A stretch of 28,147 nt of DNA from Anaerolineales bacterium UBA6663 (GCA_002455335.1 DKKP01000168.1:824-28970); one strand, 5' to 3'. Counted from the first letter of the stretch, positions 15,679-23,784 are shown. The notes: generated by a model not told the origin, from the letters alone. A program made the numbers and translations.

Positions 15679-16624
15679 AGCGCCAGTAGGGCACGCCCCA
15701 ACGCTCGACGGTCGTTTCGAGGCGCATCCCGATCTTCTCGGCCGCGCGCCGCGAACGCACATTGCCGGCCCGGATCAGGCTGATCAAGCGCGGTAGCCCG
15801 ATCTGGTTGAACGCAAAGTCGCGCACAGCACAGCCGGCCTCGGTGGCCAGGCCCTGGCCCCAGAACGGGCTGCGCAGGTCATAGCCCAGCTCGATGACCG
15901 TGCCATCCGGCAGGCTCATCGACTCGAGGCCGCAGTTGCCGATGAGCTCGCCCTGGCCCTTGTGGATGACCGAGAACAGACCCCAGCCATGTTCGGCCTG
16001 ATGCGCCAGGTTTCGGCCCAGCCAGTCGGACATCTGCGCGTGATCGAACGGCTCGGCCGCGAAGGCCGCCATCACGTGGGCATCGGTGAAGATCCGCCAC
16101 AGCGCTTCGAAATCGTCGGGGCGCATCGATCGCAAGATCAGGCGCTCGGTTTCGAGCACCGGCCCCGGCTGACCGGGTTTATCGAGATAGACGAGTGTGA
16201 CCACCGGCGTCAGCGCTTCGACCCGCTGGCGGCGATAGCCGAGCCTCTCGTACAGGCGAAGGTTGCGCGCGCTGCGCTCGCCCGTGAAGAGCTCATAGCG
16301 GCCGACCCCGGCGAAACGCGCCTCGATTGCCGTCATGAGCCGCGTGCCCAGGCCGCGGCGCTGAATGCCCGGGTGCACAATCAGACGACCGATCCGGCAG
16401 ACGTCCTCGCTGAGGTTCGCGCGCACCGAGCCCACGATGGCATCGCCGTCGACGGCCTTCAGCACCACCTGGCGCTCGATGTCGCGGCGCATCTCGGCGA
16501 CGGTTTGAGTGAGCGGCGGAAGCGGCTCGCCCGGGTAGAGTGCGGCTTCGCTCTGATAGGCGAGCACCTGCAATCCCAGGATCGCCTCGGCATCGGCGAG
16601 CGCTGCCGGCTGGATCTCGATCAT
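15662..16624 (-). CDS. Fusion of two GNAT acetyltransferase domains
   Basis: A 320-residue protein with two acetyltransferase domains. Domain 1 (about 1-150) has RIGRLIVHPGIQRRGLGTRLM with the acetyl-CoA loop at 89-94 and ARNLRLYERLGY. Domain 2 (about 155-320) is of the RimJ/RimL type: LETERLILRSMRPDDFEALW, then ELGYDL...FWGQGLATEA at 246-263 and NVRSRRAAEKIGM. A short proline/glycine linker (149-155) joins them. Both acetyl-CoA loops look intact. ATG at 16624 overlaps the kinase stop as ATGA, and the 3' end overlaps the next GNAT gene. RimJ/RimL relatives modify protein N-termini or antibiotics, but the target here is unknown. Confidence 0.82.
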   Translation of the reverse strand: MIEIQPAALADAEAILGLQVLAYQSEAALYPGEPLPPLTQTVAEMRRDIERQVVLKAVDGDAIVGSVRANLSEDVCRIGRLIVHPGIQRRGLGTRLMTAIEARFAGVGRYELFTGERSARNLRLYERLGYRRQRVEALTPVVTLVYLDKPGQPGPVLETERLILRSMRPDDFEALWRIFTDAHVMAAFAAEPFDHAQMSDWLGRNLAHQAEHGWGLFSVIHKGQGELIGNCGLESMSLPDGTVIELGYDLRSPFWGQGLATEAGCAVRDFAFNQIGLPRLISLIRAGNVRSRRAAEKIGMRLETTVERWGVPYWRYELTR

Positions 16625-17460
16625 GGTGCACCCACTTCCAGGTGAGCCAGCACAGCGGGCAGCGCGGCTGTCTGGTCGCTGTTCTCCACGGCGAGCGTCG
16701 TGATGCCGAGAAGCGGCAGCGCATCGAGCTCGAGCGCCTTGCGCATCTCGTAGAACGCGACCATGCCTTCGAAGCCGGCCTGCCCTGTGGCGCGCCCCCA
16801 GGCCTGGCCTGTCACATAACCGATCACGAAGTTCAACCAGTCGGCGGGGCGCTCGGCCGCCGCATGCTCGAGCGTCGCCCGGGTGTCGGGCTGCCAGAGA
16901 TAGACGAGCAGCGGATCGAGCGGCCGAACGGCCGCCGACAGACGCTGCAGATGGGCGACGGCCGGCGCGGGCGCGAGATTGTGCTTCGCGAGCAAGACGG
17001 TCAACGGATTTTGCAGAAAGCAACTCTCGAGGATCACGACCGGGCCGCCCTGCGCCTCGGCGACGAAACGCTCCCATCGCTGAATCGCCAACCGGCCATA
17101 GGTCTCGGGCGACGGCGTCTCGTACACATCGTGTTGCGCCAGCTCAGCCAACACGGCGTCGTCGAGCCCTGCCCCCTGCTGCGCCAGCCGACGATAGGCG
17201 ACGAAGCGATCGTCGCCCTGGATCTCGACGTGCCTGGCCAATACGCCGCTTGCCTCGGGGAAGCGTCGCAGCAGATCGGCGAAGTCCAGGGCGTTATAGT
17301 GAGCGACCATCTCATAGTCAGCGGGATGGTTCAGATCGCCTTCGAGCACAAGGCGCGTCGGCACGCCCGCGACCGTAAGTTGCCCGGCGATGGCCGCCGC
17401 CAGCGTGGTCTTGCCCGAGCCCGGCACGCCCTCGATGAGGATCAGATTGCAGCGCCGCAT
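16621..17460 (-). CDS. P-loop kinase/AAA-type ATPase of unknown substrate
   Basis: A 279-residue protein with Walker A GVPGSGKTT at 11-19 immediately after a first beta strand, the layout of small nucleotide or sugar kinases (zeta-toxin/chloramphenicol-phosphotransferase/adenylylsulfate-kinase-like). VVILESCFLQNPLTVLL is a candidate Walker B region, and LLVYLWQPDTRATLEHAAAER resembles the later strand and LID. The substrate cannot be assigned. The gene starts 7 bases after the CoA-binding gene and its stop overlaps the double-GNAT gene, so it belongs to the same operon. Confidence 0.65.
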   Translation of the reverse strand: MRRCNLILIEGVPGSGKTTLAAAIAGQLTVAGVPTRLVLEGDLNHPADYEMVAHYNALDFADLLRRFPEASGVLARHVEIQGDDRFVAYRRLAQQGAGLDDAVLAELAQHDVYETPSPETYGRLAIQRWERFVAEAQGGPVVILESCFLQNPLTVLLAKHNLAPAPAVAHLQRLSAAVRPLDPLLVYLWQPDTRATLEHAAAERPADWLNFVIGYVTGQAWGRATGQAGFEGMVAFYEMRKALELDALPLLGITTLAVENSDQTAALPAVLAHLEVGAP

Positions 17461-17467
17461 ACGCCCG

Positions 17468-17935
17468 TCAGTTGGCCTGGATGCGGCCTGTCAGCCCACA
17501 CCACCAGCGCAAACAGGCGTGCCCAAAATCGACGGGCTCCTGATACATCATCGGGCAGCCGCCGGCGATCACCGAGATCCCCGCCGCGCGGGCCGCCGCG
17601 ACGGCGGCTTCCGAGACGCTGTTGCCGATCGAGCGGTGCATCCACACGCGCGGCACCCCGGCCGCGATGCACTGCTGCACCACCTGCTCGCTCACGACGG
17701 GTGAGGTCACCAACACCACGCCGTCGACGCCGCCCGGGATCGCGCCAACTTCCGGGTAGCAGACCCGTCCATCGATCTCGGCAGCATTCGGGTTGAGCGC
17801 AAAGACGGTGTGCCCGGTCTCTTCCAGTTTTTCGATGATGCCCTTGGCCGTGCTATCGGCCGAGCGGGACAGCCCGGCGACGGCGATGCGCTTCTGCGCG
17901 AGGAATTCACGGGCAAGGTCGGCAGCTGTGGTCAT
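17468..17935 (-). CDS. CoA-binding protein (YccU/CoA_binding_2 family)
   Basis: A 155-residue Rossmann-like protein. RIAVAGLSRSADSTAKGIIEKL, HTVFALNPNAAEIDGRVCYPEV, VDGVVLVTSP and VPRVWMHRSIGNS are family landmarks, and GGCPMMYQEPVDFGH is the usual C-terminus. Members bind CoA or NAD-like ligands and have no firm physiological role. GGAGG precedes ATG 17935 by 5 bases. It is the first gene of the operon that continues into the P-loop kinase and acetyltransferases. Confidence 0.88.
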   Translation of the reverse strand: MTTAADLAREFLAQKRIAVAGLSRSADSTAKGIIEKLEETGHTVFALNPNAAEIDGRVCYPEVGAIPGGVDGVVLVTSPVVSEQVVQQCIAAGVPRVWMHRSIGNSVSEAAVAAARAAGISVIAGGCPMMYQEPVDFGHACLRWWCGLTGRIQAN

Positions 17936-18086
17936 GGATCCTCCGAGGTTCGATCAAACGAGCTGAAGTGTAATGCACGGCGGCCGATAGGTCAGCCGCC
18001 TCTTTCTCTACGCAGCCGAGAACGACAGGTTCCATTTACGCGCAGTCAGGATCAAGCCGACCCGATCGGACCACTTCCTGATCCGT

Positions 18087-18092
18087 TATACT
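18087..18092 (+). promoter_or_regulatory. Possible -10 box before MFS gene
   Basis: TATACT lies 78 bases before the second MFS gene, inside a 234-base intergenic region between divergent genes. No convincing -35 is found at 16-18 bases, so this is weak. The rest of the gap shows nothing recognisable. Confidence 0.2.
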
Positions 18093-18169
18093 GGCCTGCT
18101 TGAGCCAATCGGGCTCGACGGCACATCTTCGCTTGACGTGTGCTCGACAGTGTCGGTCCGCGATGACCC

Positions 18170-19339
18170 ATGCGTGACATCCTCAACCTGACGCGAGACA
18201 ATCGCCTGATCGCGTTGTCGCTGTTCTTCTGGGGCCTCGGCGATGGCCTCTTTTTGTATATCCAGCCGCTGTATCTCAAACAGCTGGGCGCCGACCCGGT
18301 GATGACCGGCACAGTGCTCGCGCTCGCCGCGCTGACGGCCGCGCTCTCGATGATCCCGGCCGGCACGATCGCCGACCACATCGGGCGCAAACCCGTGATC
18401 CTCTTTGGCTGGGGGTTGGGCGCTGTGGCGGGCGCCGTGATGTACCTGGCGCAGGATCTGACGGTGTTCACGATCGGGTTGATGCTCTACATGGGCACCG
18501 GCTGCGCGATCGCGCCGCTCAACGCCTACATCGCCGAGGCGCGTGGCAAGCAGAGCGTGCAGCGGGCGTTGACCCTGGCCTCGGCCGGGTTCATGGCTGG
18601 CGCCATCGTCTCGCCGGCTATCGGCGGCGAGCTGAGTGTCCTGCTCGGGTTACGCGCGGTCTACGGGATCGCGGCCGTCGCGTTTCTGCTTTCGTTCCTT
18701 GTGCTCTTTCCACTCACACACCAGGCTGTGGTGAAGCCGACCGGTGGCGCATCGCGCTATGGGCAGCTGTTGCGCAATACAGGGTTTCTTCGGTTTCTTG
18801 TGCTGTACTTCGTGGCGCTGGGGGCCGTCGACCTGAGCCTGCCCTTCGCCTCGAACTTCGTCGTCGACGTCCACGAACATCCCACCGAGATCGTCGGCTG
18901 GTTGGGGTCGTTCTCATCGCTTGGGGCGTTGTTGCTCAATCTACTGCTCGGGCACAGCCAGCCACGACGCGGCTTCCTGATCTCGCTGGCGCTGGCTGTC
19001 GCGTGGATCGGATTGCTGCTGGCCTCGGGGGAGTTCGCCTTCCTGGCTGTGGCGTTCATGCTGCGCGCCGGCACGAGCCTGGCGCGCAACATGGGTTCGG
19101 CGCAGCTTGGGCGCATGGTCTCGCCGGCGGAGATCGGCCTGGCCTACGGCATCGCCGAGACGATCCCGACGACCGTGCTCACGCTGGCGCCGCTGGCGGC
19201 CGGTTTTCTATATGCGCAGGCGCCGGCGCTTCCGTTTCAGGTAAGCCTGGTGCTCGGGCTGATCTCGATCGGTCTGGCATGGCGGCTCGCCCCACGCCGA
19301 GACGCTCAGAGCGCGGACCCGGCGCCGGGGGGATTCTAA
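18170..19339 (+). CDS. MFS transporter
   Basis: A 389-residue membrane protein with about eleven to twelve hydrophobic segments. GTIADHIGRKPVILFG between TM2 and TM3 is the classic MFS motif A, and the central loop (about 180-200) is polar. GDGLFLYIQPLYLKQLGADP in TM1 and the AGTSLARNMG stretch give no substrate. It is likely an efflux or solute carrier. ATG is at 18170; another ATG 9 bases upstream is out of the preferred context. It is the only plus-strand gene between 14,300 and 25,700, so it forms its own unit. Confidence 0.8.
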   Translation: MRDILNLTRDNRLIALSLFFWGLGDGLFLYIQPLYLKQLGADPVMTGTVLALAALTAALSMIPAGTIADHIGRKPVILFGWGLGAVAGAVMYLAQDLTVFTIGLMLYMGTGCAIAPLNAYIAEARGKQSVQRALTLASAGFMAGAIVSPAIGGELSVLLGLRAVYGIAAVAFLLSFLVLFPLTHQAVVKPTGGASRYGQLLRNTGFLRFLVLYFVALGAVDLSLPFASNFVVDVHEHPTEIVGWLGSFSSLGALLLNLLLGHSQPRRGFLISLALAVAWIGLLLASGEFAFLAVAFMLRAGTSLARNMGSAQLGRMVSPAEIGLAYGIAETIPTTVLTLAPLAAGFLYAQAPALPFQVSLVLGLISIGLAWRLAPRRDAQSADPAPGGF

Positions 19340-19344
19340 CCATC

Positions 19345-19399
19345 GACCTGACAGGTCATCTACGATTCCCCGAAAAAAAAAAGGGTCTTTGCGGAATCG
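19345..19399. terminator. Hairpins with A10 tract between convergent genes
   Basis: This 92-base convergent gap holds GACCTG-A-CAGGTC (19345-19357, perfect), then CGATTCC (19363-19369) pairing with GGAATCG (19393-19399) around ten A residues at 19373-19382. On the minus strand the A-run reads as T10. It is a plausible bidirectional termination region for the MFS and O-methyltransferase genes, although the T-run sits in the loop rather than directly after a stem. A 10-base direct repeat GATTCTAACC brackets the region (19332-19341 and 19421-19430). Confidence 0.45.
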
Positions 19400-19431
19400 C
19401 CTTTTCAGAATTCGGGCGCAGATTCTAACCT

Positions 19432-20106
19432 TCAGGCCGCCGCCAGCACCACGGCCAACGCGAACCCGTCGTATCCCTTGGCCCCAACCGTCTGAAGCGC
19501 CGTCGCCGCAACGCGTGGATCCTGAGCGACCTGCGTCGCGAACTGGCGCACCCCGACCACGCTGGGGTCCGTGCTCGTCGCATCGACCACGGCGCCGTTG
19601 CGCACGACGTTGTCGACCACGATCAGGCTCCCGGGCCGCGCCAACCGGACAGCCCAGTCGAAATACGCCGGCAGATTGGTTTTGTCGGCATCGATGAAGA
19701 CGAAATCGAAAGGCCCAGCGCCCTCGGCCGCCAGCGCCGCCAGCGAGTCGAGCGCCAGACCGACACGCACTTCGACGCGCTCGCGATACCCGGCCCGCGC
19801 GATGTTGGCCAACGCCACCTCAGCATGCCGCGGCTCCCGCTCGAGCGTGATTAGCCTCCCCTCCGACGGCAACGCCCGCGCCAGGAACAGTGCACTATAT
19901 CCGCCCAGGGTGCCGATCTCAAGGATCTTGCGAGCCCCGCACGAGCGGGCCAGCAGCTCGAGCATTCGACCCTGGTTCGGCGCGACCTGCATCCGGGGCA
20001 ACCCGGCGACATCGGCGGCCGCCAGGGCCGCGTCAGAGGCGACATCGCCCGACTGCCAGAGGCTCTCGAAGTATGAATCAACCGCGGTCCAGCTGGCGTT
20101 GTGCAT
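19432..20106 (-). CDS. O-methyltransferase (caffeoyl-CoA/catechol OMT-like)
   Basis: A 224-residue class I SAM methyltransferase of the Methyltransf_3 family. ILEIGTLGGYSALFLA (61-76) is motif I, ITLEREP binds SAM ribose, and FVFIDADK (135-142) with the later VVDNVVRNGAV holds the metal-ligand Asp/Asn positions typical of cation-dependent catechol O-methyltransferases. It would methylate a phenolic hydroxyl; the substrate is unknown. AAGGA precedes ATG 20106 by about 5 bases within a hairpin described separately. It is the last gene of the minus-strand series that runs from 25,503. Confidence 0.87.
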   Translation of the reverse strand: MHNASWTAVDSYFESLWQSGDVASDAALAAADVAGLPRMQVAPNQGRMLELLARSCGARKILEIGTLGGYSALFLARALPSEGRLITLEREPRHAEVALANIARAGYRERVEVRVGLALDSLAALAAEGAGPFDFVFIDADKTNLPAYFDWAVRLARPGSLIVVDNVVRNGAVVDATSTDPSVVGVRQFATQVAQDPRVAATALQTVGAKGYDGFALAVVLAAA

Positions 20107-20141
20107 GAGATCCTTTCGTTCACGTTCGGACGTGGTATCTC
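20107..20141 (-). promoter_or_regulatory. Intercistronic hairpin over the O-methyltransferase ribosome site
   Basis: GAGAT (20107-20111) can pair with ATCTC (20137-20141), and inside it CACGT-TCGG-ACGTG (20121-20134) forms a perfect stem with a tetraloop. The outer stem includes the bases next to the ribosome-binding site and ATG of the O-methyltransferase gene and begins in the GrpB stop codon. It could limit translation of the downstream gene. Confidence 0.3.
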
Positions 20142-20685
20142 AGGCGTCGGACGGGCCAGGCGCCCAGCCCGTCGCCTGCGCCCAGACATCGGCACGCTGC
20201 AGAATCGCCCAGACGGTCGGCGCCTTGGCCGCGACATAGCCTTCGCGGTCCTCTCGGAAGCGGGCCGCGAGATCGCGCTTCGCCTGTGCGTAGAACTCGC
20301 GAGCCGGCTGCTCGTCGCGCAGATAATCGCGAAACAGCAGGCTGAGCTGCTCGGCCCAGCTCCCGACGGAGCGCACATGGATGTGCACCCGTGCTGCCCC
20401 AGGGGCCTCGCGGAAGTAGCGCTTGGTGCGATCGGGGTTGTCGGCCCGCCAGCGGAACCCGGCCCGCTCGAGGCCGTCGGCATAGAGCGCCACGGGCTCG
20501 AGCGCGCCAACTGAGATCTGGATGTCGATCACGGGCTTGGCCGCAAGGCCAGGCACTGCGGTCGAGCCGATATGATCGATCCGCAGCGCCCGTTCACCCA
20601 ACGCCTCGCGCAGCCGTGCCGCGATCGACGCGAATAGCGTCGGCCACGCCGGGTCGTAAGGCTCGATCAGGATTGGGTCGCCCAT
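20140..20685 (-). CDS. GrpB family protein (nucleotidyltransferase-like)
   Basis: A 181-residue UPF0157/GrpB family protein. IEPYDPAWPTLFASIAARLREALG, RIDHIGSTAVPGLAAKPVIDIQISV and RAGFRW are the family signature; the last part of the protein is RDYLRDEQPAREFYAQAK. The fold is related to nucleotidyltransferases (HIGSTAVPGL...KPVIDI carries the acidic residues). The function is unproven; some family members are linked to dephospho-CoA kinase. It lies 28 bases after the VOC gene and 33 before the O-methyltransferase gene on the same strand. Confidence 0.88.
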   Translation of the reverse strand: MGDPILIEPYDPAWPTLFASIAARLREALGERALRIDHIGSTAVPGLAAKPVIDIQISVGALEPVALYADGLERAGFRWRADNPDRTKRYFREAPGAARVHIHVRSVGSWAEQLSLLFRDYLRDEQPAREFYAQAKRDLAARFREDREGYVAAKAPTVWAILQRADVWAQATGWAPGPSDA

Positions 20686-20713
20686 GGCATGTCGCCCAAG
20701 GCGATCGCGGCGG

Positions 20714-21094
20714 TCAGCCCAGCTGCGTCACCGAGAGCACGTTTCCGTCAGGATCCTTAAACCAGACGACACGGTCGCCGTTCGGGAAGCGCGCAACACC
20801 ACGTTCGTCCTGCTCGAGATCAGGATAGCGCTCGAAGGTCACGCCTCGTTGAGCGAGCGGCAGGATCTCGGTCACCAGGTCATCGACAGTCCACCCAAGC
20901 ACGGTGAACGTCTGCGGCGCAAATGCCTCGACCCGCGAGACGCGCAGCATCGCGCCGTACAGGCTAAACAGCAAGCCGGCCGGGTCATCCTTGATCAGGG
21001 TGAAGCCGAGCACGTCGCGATAGAAGGCGCGTGAGCGGGCGACATCGGTCGTGCCTACGAAGGATGTGGCCGGCGAGAGACGCAGGATAGTCAT
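20714..21094 (-). CDS. VOC family protein
   Basis: A 126-residue glyoxalase/bleomycin-resistance fold protein. TSFVGTTDVARSRAFYRDVLGFTLI is the first half, FTVLGWTVDDLVTEI starts the second, and WFKDPDGNVLSVTQL is the typical C-terminus with a possible metal-binding region. GGAG precedes ATG 21094. It is part of the minus-strand series. The substrate is unknown; it may be an enzyme or a binding protein for a small molecule. Confidence 0.86.
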   Translation of the reverse strand: MTILRLSPATSFVGTTDVARSRAFYRDVLGFTLIKDDPAGLLFSLYGAMLRVSRVEAFAPQTFTVLGWTVDDLVTEILPLAQRGVTFERYPDLEQDERGVARFPNGDRVVWFKDPDGNVLSVTQLG

Positions 21095-21125
21095 GATGCT
21101 CCAGTAATCGCTGAATGCGGGACGC

Positions 21126-21947
21126 TCAAGGCACAGCCGCCAGATAGACGCTGTCCCAGAAGCTCGCCATGAATTGACGGCTGTCTCCGCGATAATCGGT
21201 GCTCAGGAAGAGGCAGACGACGCCGCCCGACCCGGCATTGGTTTCGACGCTGGCTTGCTGCCAGCCGTTATGCGGCACGATCACGCCCGACCAGACGATG
21301 CCGCCCGCAAAGGGGTCGCAGTTTCCGCTCGGCGCGATACCCACGCGCATCTCGACCGAGACTGTGGTATCGGAGGGATTCGGATAGAACAACGCCGAGG
21401 CCCAGGCCCGGCCGTAGGCTGTCAGACGCAACTTCTGGCCGGGCGTCACACTGACCGATTGGCGGATCCCGGCCCACCAGGGATCCCAGTTGTTCAAAAC
21501 CCGCACCGAGCAATCGCCGGCGTAGACGAAATCGGCAGCGGCGCCTCCGCTCTTGCACTCGCGGTTGAAGCTGTTGGGCTTGTAAGCGTAGTCATAGCCG
21601 CTGGGTGGCTTGGCGATCTCGGCCCACCACGGCGACCAGGCTGCGACGCCCGAACCCGTGCCGTTATCGGCCGCCTCGAAATTGCCGTTCAGGGCCAGTC
21701 CGCTGGGGACGAACGTCGCTGTGGGCGTGGGTGTGATGGTTGCTGTCGGTGTGGCGCTTGGCGTGTGCGTCGCCTCGCGCATGATGATAGGCAGATAGTT
21801 CGGCGTTCCGAAGATCTGCGCCAGGGTGTCACCGACCACGGCCGAAGGCGCGAGCCAGGCCAGCAGCGCCCCAAATGCCAGCATCCCACCCAGGATCCAA
21901 CGCGCGACGATCTGTGTCGAGGTTTTCGGTGTGTGCATTTCCGGCAT
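21126..21947 (-). CDS. Secreted or membrane-anchored protein with C-terminal lectin-like domain
   Basis: A 273-residue exported protein. Residues 16-36 form one hydrophobic segment, followed by YLPIIMR at 51-57, a motif often found before the linker in Chloroflexota surface proteins. A Thr/Pro/Ala linker follows at 60-81, then a C-terminal domain beginning NGNFEAADNG. Its tryptophan-rich strands (VAAWSPWWAEI, WDPWWAGIRQSVSVTPGQKLRLTAYGRA) look like a carbohydrate-binding jelly roll. Cys residues at about 131, 145, 209 and 246 could form disulphides outside the cell. No enzymatic motif is seen. It probably binds polysaccharide at the cell surface. Confidence 0.65.
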   Translation of the reverse strand: MPEMHTPKTSTQIVARWILGGMLAFGALLAWLAPSAVVGDTLAQIFGTPNYLPIIMREATHTPSATPTATITPTPTATFVPSGLALNGNFEAADNGTGSGVAAWSPWWAEIAKPPSGYDYAYKPNSFNRECKSGGAAADFVYAGDCSVRVLNNWDPWWAGIRQSVSVTPGQKLRLTAYGRAWASALFYPNPSDTTVSVEMRVGIAPSGNCDPFAGGIVWSGVIVPHNGWQQASVETNAGSGGVVCLFLSTDYRGDSRQFMASFWDSVYLAAVP

Positions 21948-22023
21948 GGCGTGATCCTATTCTGCTGCGGCGCTTCAGACGTCACCCGATTCTAGCCCAA
22001 GAGCCTCATCGGCGCGCGCCGGC

Positions 22024-22995
22024 TCAACGCGCCTCGAGGTGTGCGCGCGCCAGGGCGACGTGTCGCACGTAATGACGCTCGGTCTCGGGCCGCCAGGTGT
22101 CTGGGCGCGGCGGCAGGCGCGGATCAAGTCCCCGTGGCACCTCGTACAGATACCGAGCGCTGCGCACGACCCACCACACCCGCAACATCGTCGTGTAGGT
22201 CCGAATGCGCAGCTCGGCTGTCGGGTCGGCGCAGCGCTCAGCATACGCCTGGATGAAGGAGCGCCACCGCGCGGGCGGCGTGCTTTCATACGCCGGATGT
22301 GTCATCAGGTCAGCGATCTCGAAGGCCGGGTCTCCCCAGCCGCTGTTCTCCCAATCCACGGAGGCCCAGGCCCCCGGCCGCCGGATGAAGTTCCGCCAGT
22401 TGGGGTCGACCCGACACAGCGTGTGCGGCGCCCGAGGCCAGGTCGGCGGCGCCCAGGAGTCGAATCGCGCGATCACGGCGCACAGCGATGGCGGACGCTC
22501 CTCCTCAGGGAGGCGGGCAAGATGTTCATAGACCAGGGCCTTCGCCTGGGCGCCTGTCGACGCATTGAGAAAGGCCTCCGGCACCACGGTCGTCGTTTGC
22601 GCGGGTGTGATCGCATGGATCGCGCAGTAGTGGTCGAGCAACGTCGCCCAATCCGCATCACTCGTTGGTGCGGCCGATAGGGCCGCGCCCTCGACCCAGG
22701 TCTGTACCACAACCGGCTGACTGAAACGAGCTCGGTCGAGCAACACAGGCCGCGGCGCGATCACAAGGCCGGCCTCGGCCAGCACGCTCAGGGCTGCATG
22801 TTCGCGGCCGGCCCGGTCGCGCGAGTCGCAGATCGTGAATTTGACTGCGTAGTCCTGTGATCCCGACGCGACCCGATACACACGGTTGTTGGCGCCGCCG
22901 AAGACCGGCGTGAAATGCCACCCACGCCAACCTTCGGGCTGGCGGGGCGACATACGATCAAGATAGCCAAGCAAATCCGCCAGAGTTCCTGGCAT
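22024..22995 (-). CDS. Aminoglycoside-phosphotransferase-fold (APH/choline kinase family) protein
   Basis: A 323-residue protein kinase-like small-molecule kinase. FGGANNRVYRV is the nucleotide loop, AVKF (50-53) carries the ATP-binding Lys52, the catalytic loop CRVDPNWRNF (194-203) contains Asp197 and Asn202, and VDWENSGWGDPAFEIADL (213-230) carries the metal-binding Asp214. The usual HGD of the catalytic loop reads RVD here, so the His is missing, but Asp and Asn are kept. ATG at 22995 follows a GGGGAGGGGG ribosome site; an upstream GTG at 23028 would add 11 residues. The substrate may be an aminoglycoside, choline or another hydroxyl compound. Resistance is not shown. Confidence 0.75.
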   Translation of the reverse strand: MPGTLADLLGYLDRMSPRQPEGWRGWHFTPVFGGANNRVYRVASGSQDYAVKFTICDSRDRAGREHAALSVLAEAGLVIAPRPVLLDRARFSQPVVVQTWVEGAALSAAPTSDADWATLLDHYCAIHAITPAQTTTVVPEAFLNASTGAQAKALVYEHLARLPEEERPPSLCAVIARFDSWAPPTWPRAPHTLCRVDPNWRNFIRRPGAWASVDWENSGWGDPAFEIADLMTHPAYESTPPARWRSFIQAYAERCADPTAELRIRTYTTMLRVWWVVRSARYLYEVPRGLDPRLPPRPDTWRPETERHYVRHVALARAHLEAR

Positions 22996-23069
22996 ACCCC
23001 CTCCCCGCGAAATGATATCCCGGCCCACCGGCGGCGAAATCCCGGGCCGACCCGGCCCAGCGCGCGGGC

Positions 23070-23085
23070 GGGACAGCTACGTCCC
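23070..23085. terminator. Hairpin at the DUF5995 gene stop
   Basis: GGGAC (23070-23074) and GTCCC (23081-23085) enclose six bases, with the stop codon TAG at 23077-23079 in the loop. The next 70 bases on the minus strand are very GC-rich with further short inverted repeats (for example GGGCC-GACCC-GGCCC near 23046). No T-run is present, so any termination would be weak. Confidence 0.3.
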
Positions 23086-23784
23086 GATCTGACGGCCCAG
23101 CGCTAACGCCTCGGTCTCGACCCTGGCGATCAACCTTCGCCGCGATTCGGCCCCGGTGGTTTCGATCAACGCGACAGCGTTGCGCCATACGGCGTGGCGC
23201 CAGCCCGCGATCGCGCGCGAGATCAGCAACTCATCCAACGGGCCAAGCAGCCGATCGAACAGATCCATGAGCGGCATGGCCGGATCGAGGATCTGGTCTT
23301 GCACAGCGTCGACCGTGCGCCCGATGACGTTGTTGACATGTTCGTGATCCGCCTGCCGTGCGGCGCGTTGGGCCGGGCCAAGATCTGGCCATTCAGGCTG
23401 CAGCAATTCAGCCACAGTCAGCACAAGATCGTAGTTGATATGAGCGTTGACCCCGAGCAAGACCTTGCGCAAGGCCGCGGTCTCGCGTCGACGGGCGGCG
23501 TCGTGAGCCATCCGCCAGACCGCCGGGGCCGCAGCCGGGTCGCGTTCATAGAACGCCAGCGCGTCAAAGTAATAGTCCGCGAACCGATGCAACAACCGAT
23601 CGACCCAGATGCGATCGCTGAACTCGTGCGCGGCAAGCGCCGCGAACATGTTGCGGGTCATCAACTGATAACAGCCGAGGAACAACGCGCGGCCATCGGC
23701 GACAGCTTCCCAGGTCTGGACCTGGGACTGCATCCGGGCAATAAGCGGGACCTGCGAGGCGAGAGGGTTTTCAACCGATGTCAT
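23077..23784 (-). CDS. DUF5995 family protein
   Basis: A 235-residue all-helical protein that matches the DUF5995 family by eye. Landmarks are LFLGCYQLMTRNMFAALAAHEFSD, WVDRLLHRFADYYFDAL, LLGVNAHINYDLVL and D-HEHVN. Conserved His, Asn and Asp in the NAHINYDL stretch hint at a metal site, but no function is known. It lies 21 bases after the GGDEF gene and is probably in the same transcript. The start at 23784 is a plain ATG with modest ribosome-site sequence. Confidence 0.6.
   Translation of the reverse strand: MTSVENPLASQVPLIARMQSQVQTWEAVADGRALFLGCYQLMTRNMFAALAAHEFSDRIWVDRLLHRFADYYFDALAFYERDPAAAPAVWRMAHDAARRRETAALRKVLLGVNAHINYDLVLTVAELLQPEWPDLGPAQRAARQADHEHVNNVIGRTVDAVQDQILDPAMPLMDLFDRLLGPLDELLISRAIAGWRHAVWRNAVALIETTGAESRRRLIARVETEALALGRQIGT

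Noticed and set aside
19332..19430. A MITE with a 10-bp target duplication.
   Set aside because: The interior has no terminal inverted repeats at its ends and the first repeat contains the MFS stop codon.
22022..22028. GCTCAAC (GTTGAGC on the other strand) matches the attC core consensus at the end of the APH-like gene.
   Set aside because: The motif is expected by chance about once per kilobase. It overlaps the stop codon and has no partner core or foldable site nearby.
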